Below the pieces are notes generated by a model that worked only from the letters and a program-made list of their open reading frames with translations, ran no database searches and had not been told where the DNA came from. From NCBI RefSeq assembly GCF_900104895.1, contig NZ_LT629742.1:868001-932000 (forward strand): a DNA stretch of 64,000 nucleotides, read 5' to 3'. Positions 8,901 through 17,966 of this stretch are shown here, in pieces. Position 1 is the first letter of the stretch. Each line of letters opens with the position of its first letter. The DNA is from Microterricola viridarii. GTDB taxonomy: Bacteria; Actinomycetota; Actinomycetes; Actinomycetales; Microbacteriaceae. The position numbers and the translations under genes were made by a program.

Positions 8901-11783
8901 GCGACGTTTGTGGCCGAGTCGGCGACGGGATGGCAAACGGTCTATTTCGCAGAGCCGATCCCCGTGCAGGCGGGATCCCAGTATGTGGCCTCGTACCGCG
9001 CGAACAGCGGGATCTACTCCGCGACGGCCGGGGCCTTCAGCAGCAGCGGAGTAGAGAACGGCCCGTTGGGCGTCAACCCGGGCGCCGGTCGGTTCGGCTA
9101 CGCGCAGGGATTCCCGAGCTCAACATCCTCAGCCAACTACTTCGTCGACGTGGTGTTCGTGACTGATGGCCAGATCCCCGCTGCGCCGCTCTCGGTGAGC
9201 ATTCCGAGCCCGGCGCACGATCAGGTGAACGTGCCCACAGCATCGCTCGTCACGGCCGTGCTCTCTGCTGCGCCGCCGCAGGGCGTCGTCCCATCGATAG
9301 GCCTGACCGCGGCCGGAGCACCGGTCCCCGGGGCCTCCAGCTATGACCCGTCGTCCCGAACCGTTACCTTCACGCCGGCCGCGGCGCTTGCCCGCTCGAC
9401 GGCCTACACCGCAACGGTGGTGGTCGAGGGAGCGGTTCCCGCCGGCGGGGTGTGGTCGTTCACCACCGAGGCCGCGGCCCCGTACTCGGGCGAGTTCACC
9501 CTGCTGGGTGGTGGAACCCCAGAGGCGGCGTCGGCAACGAGCGAGACCGCCGCCGTGGAGCTGGGGATGTCGTTTGCGGCGTCCCAGAGCGGATCAGTGA
9601 CCGGCATCCGGTTCTACAAGGAGGCAGGCAACACGGGCACGCACAGCGGGTCGCTCTGGTCGTCCACGGGCCAGCGCCTCGCTACCGTCACATTTGCGGG
9701 GGAGTCGGCCAGTGGATGGCAGACGGCGTCCCTGGCGACTCCGTATGAACTCGTGCCGGGCCAACGATACGTCGTGTCGTATTTCGCGCCCAGGGGCCGA
9801 TACTCGTTCACTCCCGACTACTTCTCCCTGCTGCGCACGAACGGCCCTCTCGTTGCCGACACCGCAGTGAACGGTCGCTTCGTCTACGGGGCCGAAGGCG
9901 GGTTCCCGACCGGAAGCTGGAACGCCAGCAACTACCTCGTTGATGTGGTCTTCCAGGCCGGCGCGGTCGGTCCGGCGGCGCCCGTGAGCGTGGCCTCGAC
10001 CGTGCCGGCGAATGGCGCTTCGGCAGTACTCCCGTCTGCGGCTCTGACGGCGGTGCTCTCGAGCGGAGCCATCGCCACGCAGCCGCTCATCACGCTCAGC
10101 GGTCCGAACGGCGACGTTGCCGGAGTGACGGCCTACGACTCCGCAAGCCGGACGGTTTCCTTCACCCCCGACGCGCTCCTGGACTGGGCGACGCAATACA
10201 CCGCCACAGTGTCGCTGCAGGGTGCCGCGCTCGCCGCAGGGTCCTGGACGTTCGGCACGGCAGCAGCGCCCGCACCCAGCGGATCCTTCAACCTGCTCGG
10301 AGACTCCATGCCCGCCGTCACGGCAGCGGATGACGACTCTGCGGTCGAAGTGGGCATGGCATTCTCCGTGGCACAGCCAGGTTCGGTCACGGCCATCCGT
10401 TTCTACAAGGGGAGCGGCAACACAGGAACACATGTCGGATCGCTCTGGACGGACGCCGGGGTTCGGCTGGCCCAGGTCACGTTCTCCGGTGAGACGGCGG
10501 ACGGGTGGCAAAGCGCGACGTTGGACACTCCGTATCCGCTGACGCCCGGCGAGCGCTACGTCGTGTCCTACCACGCCCCCAACGGCCGCTACTCGAGTAC
10601 GGCGGGGTACTTCCAGTCGCAGCGCTCGAACGGTCCGATCAGCGCAGATCTCGTCGGCAACGGGCGGTATCGCTACGGCTCGGGCGGGGTGATGCCGACT
10701 TCGAGCTGGAACGCGAGCAGCTACAGCGTGGACGTCACCTTCGTCACGAGCGACGCGGCCCCGCTCACCGCCCCGACACCGACACCGACACCGACGCCGT
10801 CTCCGACCCCGTCTCCGACACCGACGCCGTCTCCGACACCGTCGCCGTCTCCGACCCCGTCTCCGTCTCCGACCCCGTCTCCGACACCGACCCCGTCGCC
10901 GACCCCGTCGCCGACCCCGACTCCGTCGCCGACCCCGACTCCGTCGCCGACACCGTCGCCGACTCCGTCTCCGTCGCCGTCGCCGACACCGACACCGTCT
11001 CCGTCTCCGTCTCCGACGCCCAGCGCAACGCTTCCGGAAGGCGCTGTGTCAGGAGCTCGGGATGTCGCACCGACCGCCCTGGTGGTGGCGAAGGTCGCGG
11101 GAGCAGGTGCGGAATTCACGGCGATCACGCTCGAAGGACCGAACGGCCTGATCGCAGGGACGTCGGCATACGACTCCGCAACCGGAAGCTTGTCGTTCGA
11201 GCCCACAGCCCCGCTGGGCTGGGCGACCGAGTATCGAGCGGCGGTTGTGGCGGGTGATCCGCTTGTTGCGCTGCTGAGTTGGACCTTCACAACCGCCCAG
11301 GAGCCGATTGTCGTCGTCGCATCGTCGATACTGCCGCCCGATGCCGTTCCGCTGAACGAAGCGTGGGACGATACTGCGGCCGTGCAGGTTGGAGTGCGGT
11401 TCAGCGCGAGCACCCCCGGTACCGTGACTGCCATCCGGTTCTACAAGGGCGCGGCGAACACGGGCGCTCACACCTGTTACCTCTGGTCTCCGGACGGCGT
11501 GCTCCTGGCCTCCATCGCGCTGGAGAACGAGACAGGCGTCGGCTGGCAGCTGGCTACGCTGAGCGAGCCTGTTCTCCTGCAGGCAGGACTCGAATACCGG
11601 GCCACGGTGCACAGCACCACCGGTCGCTACGCCGTCGACCTGAACGGCCTGGCGCAGCCGACAAGCTCTGGGCCACTCAGCACGCCCGCACAGGGATCCA
11701 CATACCGCTACGGGATCGAATACCCGGAGGCAACCTCCTCCCACAACTACTGGGTCGACGTGCTGTTCCAGGCACAGGGCTGA
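5973..11783 (+). CDS. Secreted multidomain protein: DMF-amidase-like domain plus five DUF4082 domains
   Basis: A 1936-residue exported protein. The ATG at 5973 is preferred over 5934/5946 because it has an upstream AGGA and begins a normal signal peptide (RRR, hydrophobic stretch, cleavage near ANAA about residue 45). Residues about 75-545 resemble the C-terminal domain of N,N-dimethylformamidase beta subunit ([32 protein letters not shown]). An Ig-like domain follows (about 547-640). Then five DUF4082 domains at about 645-800, 910-1065, 1173-1330, 1436-1593 and 1783-1936, each with ELGM.F, GVRFYK, GTLWS and YFVDVVF-like motifs, separated by Big_5-type Ig domains. A Pro-Thr-Ser linker occupies about 1596-1686. 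There is no LPXTG anchor or C-terminal membrane span, so it is probably secreted or wall-associated non-covalently. Function is unknown; its place in the polysaccharide locus suggests a glycan-linked role. Confidence 0.88.
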   Translation: MTSSTTVNKRWTSLRRRVNLAAAVIASAALIVTALSAAPPPANAATGCRAAANPVACENAKTGADPAVWNIDGAGDPSIQGFGTDISVQNGATIGFKIDTDAASYSIDIYRTGWYQGLGARKVASVTPSATLPQTQPQCISELSTELYDCGNWSLSASWAVPDDAVSGVYVALLHRNDTGGESHIIFIVRDQASTSDVVFQTSDPTWQAYNSYGGSDFYQGAANGRAYKVSYNRPFATREGTTQRDFYFSSEYAQVRFMERNGYNVSYLSGIDSDRFGSLLRNHKVLLSVGHDEYWSGAQRANLFAARDAGVNIQFLTGNTGYWRTRYEPSLASGTSTAYRTLVSYKETWNNAKIDPSAEWTGTWRDPRFTSQQAGGGLPENALTGTLYQANHDDLPVTVSAQEGKLRLWRNTALTSLAPGTTAALAPHTVGYESDEDVDNGYRPAGLVRLSTTLGPTPEYLRDYGNTVSPGMTTHNLTLYRAPSGALVFSAGSVQWAWGLDQQHDGDGAPADPRMQQAQLNLLADMGALPSTLMSGMSSPQKSTDATPPAVSVTSPANNSTIANGTLVTVTGTASDVGGVVAGVEYSVDDGASWRLATGTTAWSFDYIQSGIAASKILVRAIDDSANYPANPQAVQIVVTGAHSVFGQQVPAVQDAGDTSAVELGMRFTPEVNGFVSGVRFFKSLGNIGAHTGTLWDAAGTRLATVAFSAETASGWQSASFSSAVPVVAGQGYLVSYTAPAGHYSAAPYYWPYSARKSTPIAVPSGFGNPDPGVYGEPGTFPTSTFNGTNYFVDVVFDIVDTTPLTAAEHWPSVDATDVPRSTTVSARLSSPVVPGSVTLSVRTAGGQAVDGTVSYDTESRVARFTPATLLPPETSFIATLDATAIAGGVVSAGRSWAFGTVAAAQEVTCPCSIFAPTLTPTTLEAIDSGPVTLGVKFTARATGAIAGIKFYKGVNNVGAHVGTLWSASGESLASATFVAESATGWQTVYFAEPIPVQAGSQYVASYRANSGIYSATAGAFSSSGVENGPLGVNPGAGRFGYAQGFPSSTSSANYFVDVVFVTDGQIPAAPLSVSIPSPAHDQVNVPTASLVTAVLSAAPPQGVVPSIGLTAAGAPVPGASSYDPSSRTVTFTPAAALARSTAYTATVVVEGAVPAGGVWSFTTEAAAPYSGEFTLLGGGTPEAASATSETAAVELGMSFAASQSGSVTGIRFYKEAGNTGTHSGSLWSSTGQRLATVTFAGESASGWQTASLATPYELVPGQRYVVSYFAPRGRYSFTPDYFSLLRTNGPLVADTAVNGRFVYGAEGGFPTGSWNASNYLVDVVFQAGAVGPAAPVSVASTVPANGASAVLPSAALTAVLSSGAIATQPLITLSGPNGDVAGVTAYDSASRTVSFTPDALLDWATQYTATVSLQGAALAAGSWTFGTAAAPAPSGSFNLLGDSMPAVTAADDDSAVEVGMAFSVAQPGSVTAIRFYKGSGNTGTHVGSLWTDAGVRLAQVTFSGETADGWQSATLDTPYPLTPGERYVVSYHAPNGRYSSTAGYFQSQRSNGPISADLVGNGRYRYGSGGVMPTSSWNASSYSVDVTFVTSDAAPLTAPTPTPTPTPSPTPSPTPTPSPTPSPSPTPSPSPTPSPTPTPSPTPSPTPTPSPTPTPSPTPSPTPSPSPSPTPTPSPSPSPTPSATLPEGAVSGARDVAPTALVVAKVAGAGAEFTAITLEGPNGLIAGTSAYDSATGSLSFEPTAPLGWATEYRAAVVAGDPLVALLSWTFTTAQEPIVVVASSILPPDAVPLNEAWDDTAAVQVGVRFSASTPGTVTAIRFYKGAANTGAHTCYLWSPDGVLLASIALENETGVGWQLATLSEPVLLQAGLEYRATVHSTTGRYAVDLNGLAQPTSSGPLSTPAQGSTYRYGIEYPEATSSHNYWVDVLFQAQG
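10777..11030 (+). repeat. Low-complexity repeat coding the Pro-Thr-Ser linker
   Basis: About 250 bp built from the hexamers CCGACM and CCGTCT/CCGTCG, read as alternating Pro-Thr and Pro-Ser. It links the fourth DUF4082 domain to the last Ig/DUF4082 pair. The mixture of ACA/ACC and TCT/TCG codons argues for repeated expansion and drift. Such linkers are often O-glycosylated in secreted actinobacterial proteins; that is only an inference here. Confidence 0.85.
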
Positions 11784-11823
11784 GGCGAACGATGGCCTTG
11801 CGGAAGCACGAGGGGAGTCGATC

Positions 11824-12897
11824 ATGAGGATCACACGGCCGCGCACTGACAGCGAGAGGGCCGCCGTGACGGTCGTCGTCCCCTGTTACAACTACGGCAG
11901 ATTCCTCGGCCCCCTGGTCGCGAGCATCTTGGACCAAAACGATGTCGAATCACATGTCATCATCGTCGATGACGCATCGCCGGACGGCTCTGCCGACGTC
12001 GCTGCGGCCCTCGCCGAAGCACATCCGTCCCGTGTCACTGCTGTGCTGCATGATGTCAATCGCGGCCACATCCAGACCTACAACGACGGGCTCGCCGCCG
12101 CACGAACGGAGTTCGTTGCTCTCGTTTCGGCCGACGACATCGTGGCTCCAGGGGCGCTGGGGCGAGCGACCAGGCTCATGCAAGCGAATCCCCGCGTCGG
12201 GATGGTCTACGGCCATACTGTGGCATTCACGCACGGCGTTCAGCCTGCCGCGCCGCATGCGTCACTCCCTGAGACGTGGAGCATCTGGGGAGGGCGCAAG
12301 TGGCTGGCGTGGGCCGCCAAACGCGGGCGCAACTTCATCGTCTCGCCGGAAGCCGTCATGCGCACGAGCGCGATCAAACAGATCGGCGGCTACAACGCCG
12401 GGCTGCCCCATTCCGGCGACCTCGAGTACTGGCTGCGCACGGCCGCCACGTGGGACATCGCCCGGGTGAATGGTCGGCCGCAGGCCTACTACCGAATGCA
12501 CGGTGCCAACATGCACGTCACGAGCTACGCGGGGCTGGCAGTGGATCTGCGGCACCGCATGGCAGCGTTCGAATCGCTCACCGGCCCGGAGCTTGCACCG
12601 TCTGTCCCCGGGGCAGATCGGATGGTGGCCCGAGCGCGCGCCGCGATAGCTCGGGAGGCTGTGTCGCTCGCGTTGCGAGATCTTGACCGCGGCATGCGGA
12701 CCGACGAGGTCCGCCCGTTGCTGGAGCTTGCCGACGAACTGGACCCGGGTGCCTCGTCACAGCGCAAGGTCAGATGGCGTCTGGCCAGGGCGCGCCGCGG
12801 CCGATCTCCGGCGATCTCCCAACGTGCTCTCGAGCAACTGCGTCGGCAGGCGGATCGTTTGCGCGCGGTGCTGTACGAGGTTGCCGGGATCGCATGA
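11824..12897 (+). CDS. Glycosyltransferase family 2
   Basis: A 357-residue GT-A fold glycosyltransferase. The N-terminal VTVVVPCYNYGRFLGPLV strand-loop binds the nucleotide, IIVDDASPDGS follows, and the metal-binding acidic motif is LVSADDI at about residue 98. A GDLEYWLR segment near residue 200 is the usual GT2 acceptor-side Asp region. The last 100 residues are charged and may mediate membrane or protein contacts. RBS AGGGGAG lies just upstream of ATG 11824, 40 bp after the DUF4082 protein. The stop overlaps the flippase start (ATGA). Sugar specificity is not deducible. Confidence 0.9.
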   Translation: MRITRPRTDSERAAVTVVVPCYNYGRFLGPLVASILDQNDVESHVIIVDDASPDGSADVAAALAEAHPSRVTAVLHDVNRGHIQTYNDGLAAARTEFVALVSADDIVAPGALGRATRLMQANPRVGMVYGHTVAFTHGVQPAAPHASLPETWSIWGGRKWLAWAAKRGRNFIVSPEAVMRTSAIKQIGGYNAGLPHSGDLEYWLRTAATWDIARVNGRPQAYYRMHGANMHVTSYAGLAVDLRHRMAAFESLTGPELAPSVPGADRMVARARAAIAREAVSLALRDLDRGMRTDEVRPLLELADELDPGASSQRKVRWRLARARRGRSPAISQRALEQLRRQADRLRAVLYEVAGIA

Positions 12898-14345
12898 GAG
12901 ACGCAGCGGCCGGCATCGAAACTCCGAGCCTCGCAACGCGGGTCAAGGGCGGCTCTGCGTGGGGCGCGCTGAACATCGCGCTTTCGCGGATCCTGCAATT
13001 TGTGACGATGCTCGTCGTCGCTCGCCTCGTCGCCCCCGATCAGTTCGGTGCGCTTGCCGTCGCGCTCGTGGCACAGAGTATCGCCATCAACATCACCGAG
13101 CTGGGCACCACTGCCTCCTTGGCCCGGGGCGATCGAGATCCCGATGCAATTGCGCCAACCGTCTTCAGCCTGTCGCTGATGGCCGGCACCGTGCTGACGA
13201 TTGTGATGATCGTGACGGCGCCGCTGCTCGCAGCAGCGCTCGGCGACCCGTCGGCGGCACCCGTGGTGCAGGTGATGGCACTCACGGTCTTCCTTGCCGC
13301 GTTCGCCTCTGTCCCGACGGCACTGGTCTGGCGGGACTTCCTGCAGAAGCGCAGGCTGTTCGTCGATATCGGTGCCATCGTCATCACGGGGCTCGTCGTG
13401 ATCCCGCTCGCAGTGATCGGGATGGGAGCGATGGCATTGGCGTGGTCGAGGGTCGTGGGGCAAGCGGCCTCGACGATCGGGTACTGGTTGATCGTTCCCA
13501 AGCGATATCTCCCCGGCTGGAACCGTGCGGAGCTTGGCCCGCTGCTCCGGCTCGGTCTGCCCCTTGCCGCATCCAACATCGTGGCATTCGTCATGCTGAA
13601 CGTCGACTACATCGTTGTCGGCCGTGAACTCGGCCCGGAGCAGCTCGGGCTCTACCTGCTGGCGTTCAACCTCGCGGCGCTGCCGAGCAGCGTGCTCACC
13701 ACGATCCTGCGGACGGTCGCGGTTCCGACTTTCGGTCGCTTGTTCGCCGCGGGGACGCTGGCCGAACTCGTGCCCCGGTTCGTGGCCGGCGTCGCCTGGA
13801 TCGCTTTCCCGATCGCGCTGCTGATCGGTGCTCTCGGCCTGCCGCTGATGACCGCGCTCTATGGCGACGAATGGGCGCCGGGCGCGATCGCACTCCTGGG
13901 ACTCGGCGCTTTCGGAGCGGCGCGGGTCCTCTCCGAGCTCTTTGCCGACCTCTGTGTGGGCGCGGGCAAGACGATCGGCCTGATGTGGGTCCAGCTCATC
14001 TGGCTGGCTGTGCTCGTGCCGTCGATGATTCTCGGCGTGCAGCAGTTCGGCATCGCCGGGGCGGGTTGGGCGCATGCCGCCGTGTGCTGGTTTGTGGTGG
14101 TCCCGCTCTACCTCGTCACGCTCGCACGCGTTCTCCACGTCAGCTGGCTGAAACAGTTGATCGCATTCCTGCCCGCCATGGCTGCATCCGTTCTCGCAGC
14201 CCTCGCGGCCGCGTGGCTGGCCTCAACCGTCGACAATCCGTGGTTGGCGCTCCTCGTCGGAGGCTGTGGCGGTGTGCTCGTCTACGGGCTGCTGACCGTT
14301 CGCACGTGGCGTGGTTTGATGAGAACGATACGGCTGCTTCGATGA
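12894..14345 (+). CDS. Wzx-type polysaccharide flippase (MOP superfamily)
   Basis: A 483-residue integral membrane protein with about 12-14 hydrophobic segments. The opening SLATRVKGGSAWGALN... and ARLVAPDQFGALAVAL are typical of polysaccharide_synt-type lipopolysaccharide biosynthesis flippases, which move undecaprenyl-linked repeat units across the membrane. ATG 12894 overlaps the stop of the GT2 gene; the longer in-frame extension runs antiparallel to nothing conserved and is rejected. The stop overlaps the next glycosyltransferase start. It is the only flippase visible and would work with the Wzy-like protein at 23431 and the Wzz-like proteins at 24822 and 25609. Confidence 0.9.
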   Translation: MRDAAAGIETPSLATRVKGGSAWGALNIALSRILQFVTMLVVARLVAPDQFGALAVALVAQSIAINITELGTTASLARGDRDPDAIAPTVFSLSLMAGTVLTIVMIVTAPLLAAALGDPSAAPVVQVMALTVFLAAFASVPTALVWRDFLQKRRLFVDIGAIVITGLVVIPLAVIGMGAMALAWSRVVGQAASTIGYWLIVPKRYLPGWNRAELGPLLRLGLPLAASNIVAFVMLNVDYIVVGRELGPEQLGLYLLAFNLAALPSSVLTTILRTVAVPTFGRLFAAGTLAELVPRFVAGVAWIAFPIALLIGALGLPLMTALYGDEWAPGAIALLGLGAFGAARVLSELFADLCVGAGKTIGLMWVQLIWLAVLVPSMILGVQQFGIAGAGWAHAAVCWFVVVPLYLVTLARVLHVSWLKQLIAFLPAMAASVLAALAAAWLASTVDNPWLALLVGGCGGVLVYGLLTVRTWRGLMRTIRLLR

Positions 14346-15622
14346 AGGGGACATTCGTGGGCGCTTGGGAACGGCTTGTGGTCACCGCGAAGGCGCGGGC
14401 GAGGCAGACGCAGAGGATTCTGGCCGCTGACGGAGTGAACGGCATCCTGCGCCGGGTTGCGGGCCGGATGGAGCGGCGTTTTGGCGTGCAGGGCCAGTCG
14501 ATCCCGCTCCACCCGGCCGACATCGCCGATTCGACGCGTCTGATCGCGCCCGCCGCTGCTCCGGACGTGGCGGACCGACCGCTGCGCATCGCGTGGGTGA
14601 CGACGCCACCGAGCGCCGGTTCAGGCGGGCACACCACGATGTTCCGGATGATTGAGGGGCTGGAGGCTGCTGGCCATTCGACAACCCTCTGCCTGTACGA
14701 CATCTACCGCGGCGATGTCGCGCTGCACGAGAATACTGTGCGGGAGAGCTGGCCACGTGTGCGCTCCTCGGTGCGCGACTCAGCACAGGGATTCGGCGAG
14801 GCGGATGTCTGGATCGCCACCTCCTGGCAGACTGCCCACGTCCTGGCAAGCCACCCGGAGCTGCCGGGCACTCGCATGTACTTCGTGCAGGACTACGAAC
14901 CCTACTTCTACCCGCACGGTGCGCTCGCTGCGCTTGCGGAGGACAGCTACAGATTCGGGTTCACCGGCATCACCGCTGGCGCCTGGCTGTCGGGCGAGCT
15001 GGGCGAGCGCTTCGGCATGGAGTGCGCACATTTCGAGTTTGGTGCGGATGCCAACGTCTACTCGCTGCGGGACGCCGCGCCCCGCGCCGGTGTCGTGCTC
15101 TATACCAAGCCGGGAGTCGCCAGACGCGGGCACGAGCTCGGGGTGCTCGCCCTGCAACGATTCGTCGAACAAGTCCCGGAGGCGCCGGTCCACCTGTTCG
15201 GCGACCCCCCGGGCACGCTGCCCTTTTCCGCCGTCAGCCACGGCCGCCTGACTCCGGCTGAGCTCAACGAGCTGTACAACTCCTGCAGAGTCGGACTCAG
15301 CCTCTCATTCACCAACGTCTCGCTCATCCCCTGGGAACTTCAGGCCTGCGGGGTGGTGCCCGTTGTCAACGACGCCCGGCACAACCGGGCCGTTTTGCGC
15401 AATTCGGAGGTGCACTGGGCGGCGCCGACCCCAGGCGCGCTGGCAGAGGCCATGGTTGCCGCCTGGCGGGGCTATGACCCCAGCTCGACGCCGACGCGCC
15501 AGGCCGCGGCGGTAGCGGGCGACAGCTGGGACGAGTCTGCACGTGTCGTCACCGAGTTCATCGAGAACACGGTGCGCACCGGCCGCCGTGATCTGCTCGA
15601 CGGGGCGCGGCACTCGTCCTAG
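14342..15622 (+). CDS. Glycosyltransferase family 4, WsaF-like
   Basis: A 426-residue GT-B enzyme. After about 70 basic residues comes LRIAWVTTPPSAGSGGHTTMFRMI, then FVQDYEPYFYPHG and LYTKPGVARRGHELGV, the pattern of WsaF-type rhamnosyltransferases that extend S-layer or capsule glycans. The LSFTNVSLIPWELQACGVVPVV segment near the C-terminus is the donor-binding E-x-C region. Start ATG 14342 overlaps the flippase stop. Its stop lies 12 bp from the convergent gene at 15634, closing the plus-strand operon. Rhamnose specificity is a family-based guess. Confidence 0.87.
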   Translation: MKGTFVGAWERLVVTAKARARQTQRILAADGVNGILRRVAGRMERRFGVQGQSIPLHPADIADSTRLIAPAAAPDVADRPLRIAWVTTPPSAGSGGHTTMFRMIEGLEAAGHSTTLCLYDIYRGDVALHENTVRESWPRVRSSVRDSAQGFGEADVWIATSWQTAHVLASHPELPGTRMYFVQDYEPYFYPHGALAALAEDSYRFGFTGITAGAWLSGELGERFGMECAHFEFGADANVYSLRDAAPRAGVVLYTKPGVARRGHELGVLALQRFVEQVPEAPVHLFGDPPGTLPFSAVSHGRLTPAELNELYNSCRVGLSLSFTNVSLIPWELQACGVVPVVNDARHNRAVLRNSEVHWAAPTPGALAEAMVAAWRGYDPSSTPTRQAAAVAGDSWDESARVVTEFIENTVRTGRRDLLDGARHSS

Positions 15623-15633
15623 GCGGCCCGGAA

Positions 15634-16509
15634 TCAGCGTGGAGGGTGGGGCCGAGTGCGGGCAGCGATCGCCGACTTCAGGCGATCCATGCCGTCTTTG
15701 CCGAGAACGCTGAGCGCCAGCCATTTGACGGACCCACGTGCGGATTCGGACACCGCCCGGGCCGGAGCGAGCAGTACGCGATCACGGGCGATCTGAGCGC
15801 GGCCGGGCACCCTGACGCCGGCGAGATCGTCGGCGAAGCGTGAGCGCCATTGGTCCGGCGACACGAGTCTGCCACGCACCCTGTTGCTCACGTTCTCGCC
15901 ATGAACCACCTGCAACCAACCGGGTGCTCCCTCGAGCTCGATCGCGGGCATGCTGCGACGGAGCATCATGTGCCAGTCTGACCAGCAGGTGGTCGGATCG
16001 TCCCACGACTCGATCACGGTGCAGAACGCATTGTCGCGATCGATTCGCAGGTAGAGCCCGGCAGGACTGGCGATCAGGCCGTGGGTGATGAACACGGCGG
16101 TTCTCTCCTCCGGGAGCGGCACGGCCTGAATCCGAGCGACGAAGTCGCGAGCGAGCGCATCGTCATTGTCGAGGTTGGATGTCACCAAACGTTGGCCGGT
16201 TCCCTGCGCGACACCGCGGATGTCGCCGAGCAGTTGTTCGCGAGAGACGGACGCGCGATAGATCGGTGTGAACAAGCCGTTCCGGCTGATCTCGGTCACC
16301 TTGTCGACCAGCCAACGGGGACTCTCGGGGTCGAAGTAGATGATCCACGAGAAGTTCTTCTCGCTCTGCGAGGACACCGAGGGGGCGCAGTAGCGTTCGA
16401 AAAGCATCCACCGATTGCTGAGCCAGTGCTCGCTGGCCCTGATCGTTGCCTCAACGCCGCCGGACGGCAGGTTGAAACGGGTCAACAGCACATGGTCGAC
16501 GCTGCTCAT
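15634..16509 (-). CDS. Putative rhamnosyltransferase family protein (Glyco_trans rhamnosyl-like)
   Basis: A 291-residue protein beginning VDHVLLTRFNLPSGG, with FSWIIYFDPESPRWL and VTSNLDNDDALARDF, the latter an acidic donor/metal motif. This combination is typical of the putative rhamnosyl transferase family (PF11316 as I recognise it). Its ATG overlaps the stop of the GT4 gene at 16506 by four bases, so the two are one minus-strand unit reading toward 15634. It is convergent with the WsaF-like gene. Specificity is unproven. Confidence 0.8.
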   Translation of the reverse strand: MSSVDHVLLTRFNLPSGGVEATIRASEHWLSNRWMLFERYCAPSVSSQSEKNFSWIIYFDPESPRWLVDKVTEISRNGLFTPIYRASVSREQLLGDIRGVAQGTGQRLVTSNLDNDDALARDFVARIQAVPLPEERTAVFITHGLIASPAGLYLRIDRDNAFCTVIESWDDPTTCWSDWHMMLRRSMPAIELEGAPGWLQVVHGENVSNRVRGRLVSPDQWRSRFADDLAGVRVPGRAQIARDRVLLAPARAVSESARGSVKWLALSVLGKDGMDRLKSAIAARTRPHPPR

Positions 16510-17873
16510 ACCTGGTCGCTCTGGCGCACGGATGCGGCGGGCGCGCAGCGCTCCCGGACGAAGCGCGCGAACTCGGCCTCATCGAGCAGATCGACAGGGC
16601 GCGGTTCGTTCTCGCCGCGGGCGCCCAGCGCTGCAGCCGAATGCGGCCAGCGGCCGAGTCGGTCGTCACCGGCCGGGTTGTTCAACAGGTCATCGAAGAC
16701 GCCGACGTAGGCCTGCGCCTGGGGTTTCCAGTCGAGCTCCTCGACGACCCGGCGGCGGGCGGCGATACCGAGCTCAACGCGGCGTTCCGGGTTGTCGAGC
16801 AACGATTCCAGAGCGTCGGCGAAGGCAGCAATGTCGCCGCTGGGCACGAGCACGCCGGTGTCGCCGACCGAGACACGAGTCTCGACGAGGTCGACCGACA
16901 CGGACGGGAGCGCGTACGCCATGTACTCCATCGTCTTGTTCATCGTCGAGATGTCGTTGAGCGGGGTCTTCTGATCGGGCCCCACTCCCAGATCGGAGGC
17001 GCTGAGATACTGTGCGATCTCGGCAGGGCCAACGCGACCGGTGAATCGCACGTTGGAATCAAGGCCGAGCGCTGTGCAGCGGGCCTTGAGGTCATCGAGA
17101 CAGTCTCCGAAACCGAGCAGGACTGCATGCACCCCAGTGCGCCCGCGCCGGTGCACCAGCTCTTCCATGACATCCAGCAGCGTGTCGACGCCGTCCTGGG
17201 GCCCCATGATTCCGAGGTAGCAGATCAGGTGCTCTGCGCCGCCGCGGATCCCGGCGTCGGGATACACCGGTCGCATGAGCCGTGTGTCCGGCCCGCTGCG
17301 CACGACGGTGACGGAGCTCGGATCGCGGCGGCCACGGCGCTCAGCAACCGCCTTGTACGAGGCGTTCGTGGAAATCACCCGATCCGCCACCCGGTACGTC
17401 ATCCGTTCCAACCAGAGCAGCCCGCGGTACTGCACCCGCATCGCCGCGCTGCGCGGCTCGCCGAAGCGCGAGAGGAACAGTTCTGGGTTGAGATCGTGCT
17501 GGTCAAACACGAACCGCACGCCTCGAACACGCCAGAGTGCGGCAAGCAGCCAGTACGTGTCTGGCGGGTTGCAGGCTTGGATGACGTCGAAACCACGTTC
17601 GCGGCGCACGCGAATGCTGAGCCCCGCGGTGAGCAGCCAAGACCAGATGAACTCGACAGCGAATCCGAGCACCCCCTGGGCCTCGGGGGCCGGGCGGTAC
17701 TTGTAGATTCCAATGCCGTCGAGCAGCTGGTAGCTGGGATCGCCAGGGCCTTTTGGGCAGATGACCGACACGGAATAACCCTGATCAGCGAGAGCTTTGC
17801 ACTCGAGCCAGACCCGTCGGTCTAGGGGGACCGGCAGGTTTTGAACAATGATCAGAACACGTAGGGATGACAA
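16506..17873 (-). CDS. Glycosyltransferase family 4 (WbuB-like)
   Basis: A 455-residue GT-B enzyme: LIIVQNLPVPLDRRVWLECKAL at the N-terminus is the acceptor-side motif of WbuB/WcaL-type enzymes, and YLGIMGPQDGVDTLLDVMEEL opens the donor domain. The NDISTMNKTMEYMAYALPSV segment near residue 330 is the donor-binding loop, with the E of MEYMAYA taking the usual position. First gene of a two-gene minus-strand operon with the rhamnosyl-like gene. Its promoter must lie in the 93-bp space shared with the divergent asnB-like gene at 17967. Confidence 0.9.
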   Translation of the reverse strand: MSSLRVLIIVQNLPVPLDRRVWLECKALADQGYSVSVICPKGPGDPSYQLLDGIGIYKYRPAPEAQGVLGFAVEFIWSWLLTAGLSIRVRRERGFDVIQACNPPDTYWLLAALWRVRGVRFVFDQHDLNPELFLSRFGEPRSAAMRVQYRGLLWLERMTYRVADRVISTNASYKAVAERRGRRDPSSVTVVRSGPDTRLMRPVYPDAGIRGGAEHLICYLGIMGPQDGVDTLLDVMEELVHRRGRTGVHAVLLGFGDCLDDLKARCTALGLDSNVRFTGRVGPAEIAQYLSASDLGVGPDQKTPLNDISTMNKTMEYMAYALPSVSVDLVETRVSVGDTGVLVPSGDIAAFADALESLLDNPERRVELGIAARRRVVEELDWKPQAQAYVGVFDDLLNNPAGDDRLGRWPHSAAALGARGENEPRPVDLLDEAEFARFVRERCAPAASVRQSDQV

Positions 17874-17929
17874 GGCTGAGCACCTCCGCTGAGCGCGCTC
17901 CGGTGCACGCGAACTCAGGCTAGCGAACC

Positions 17930-17966
17930 TTGCCGCTCGGCACCAGAGTCACGGTATGCTCCCCTC
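17930..17966 (+). promoter_or_regulatory. Leaderless promoter of the AsnB-like gene
   Basis: TTGCCG (17930-17935) and TATGCT (17955-17960) are spaced by 19 bp, and the -10 box ends six bases before ATG 17967. Transcription would start at or within a base of the start codon and no Shine-Dalgarno sequence is present, so a leaderless mRNA is likely. Confidence 0.55.
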
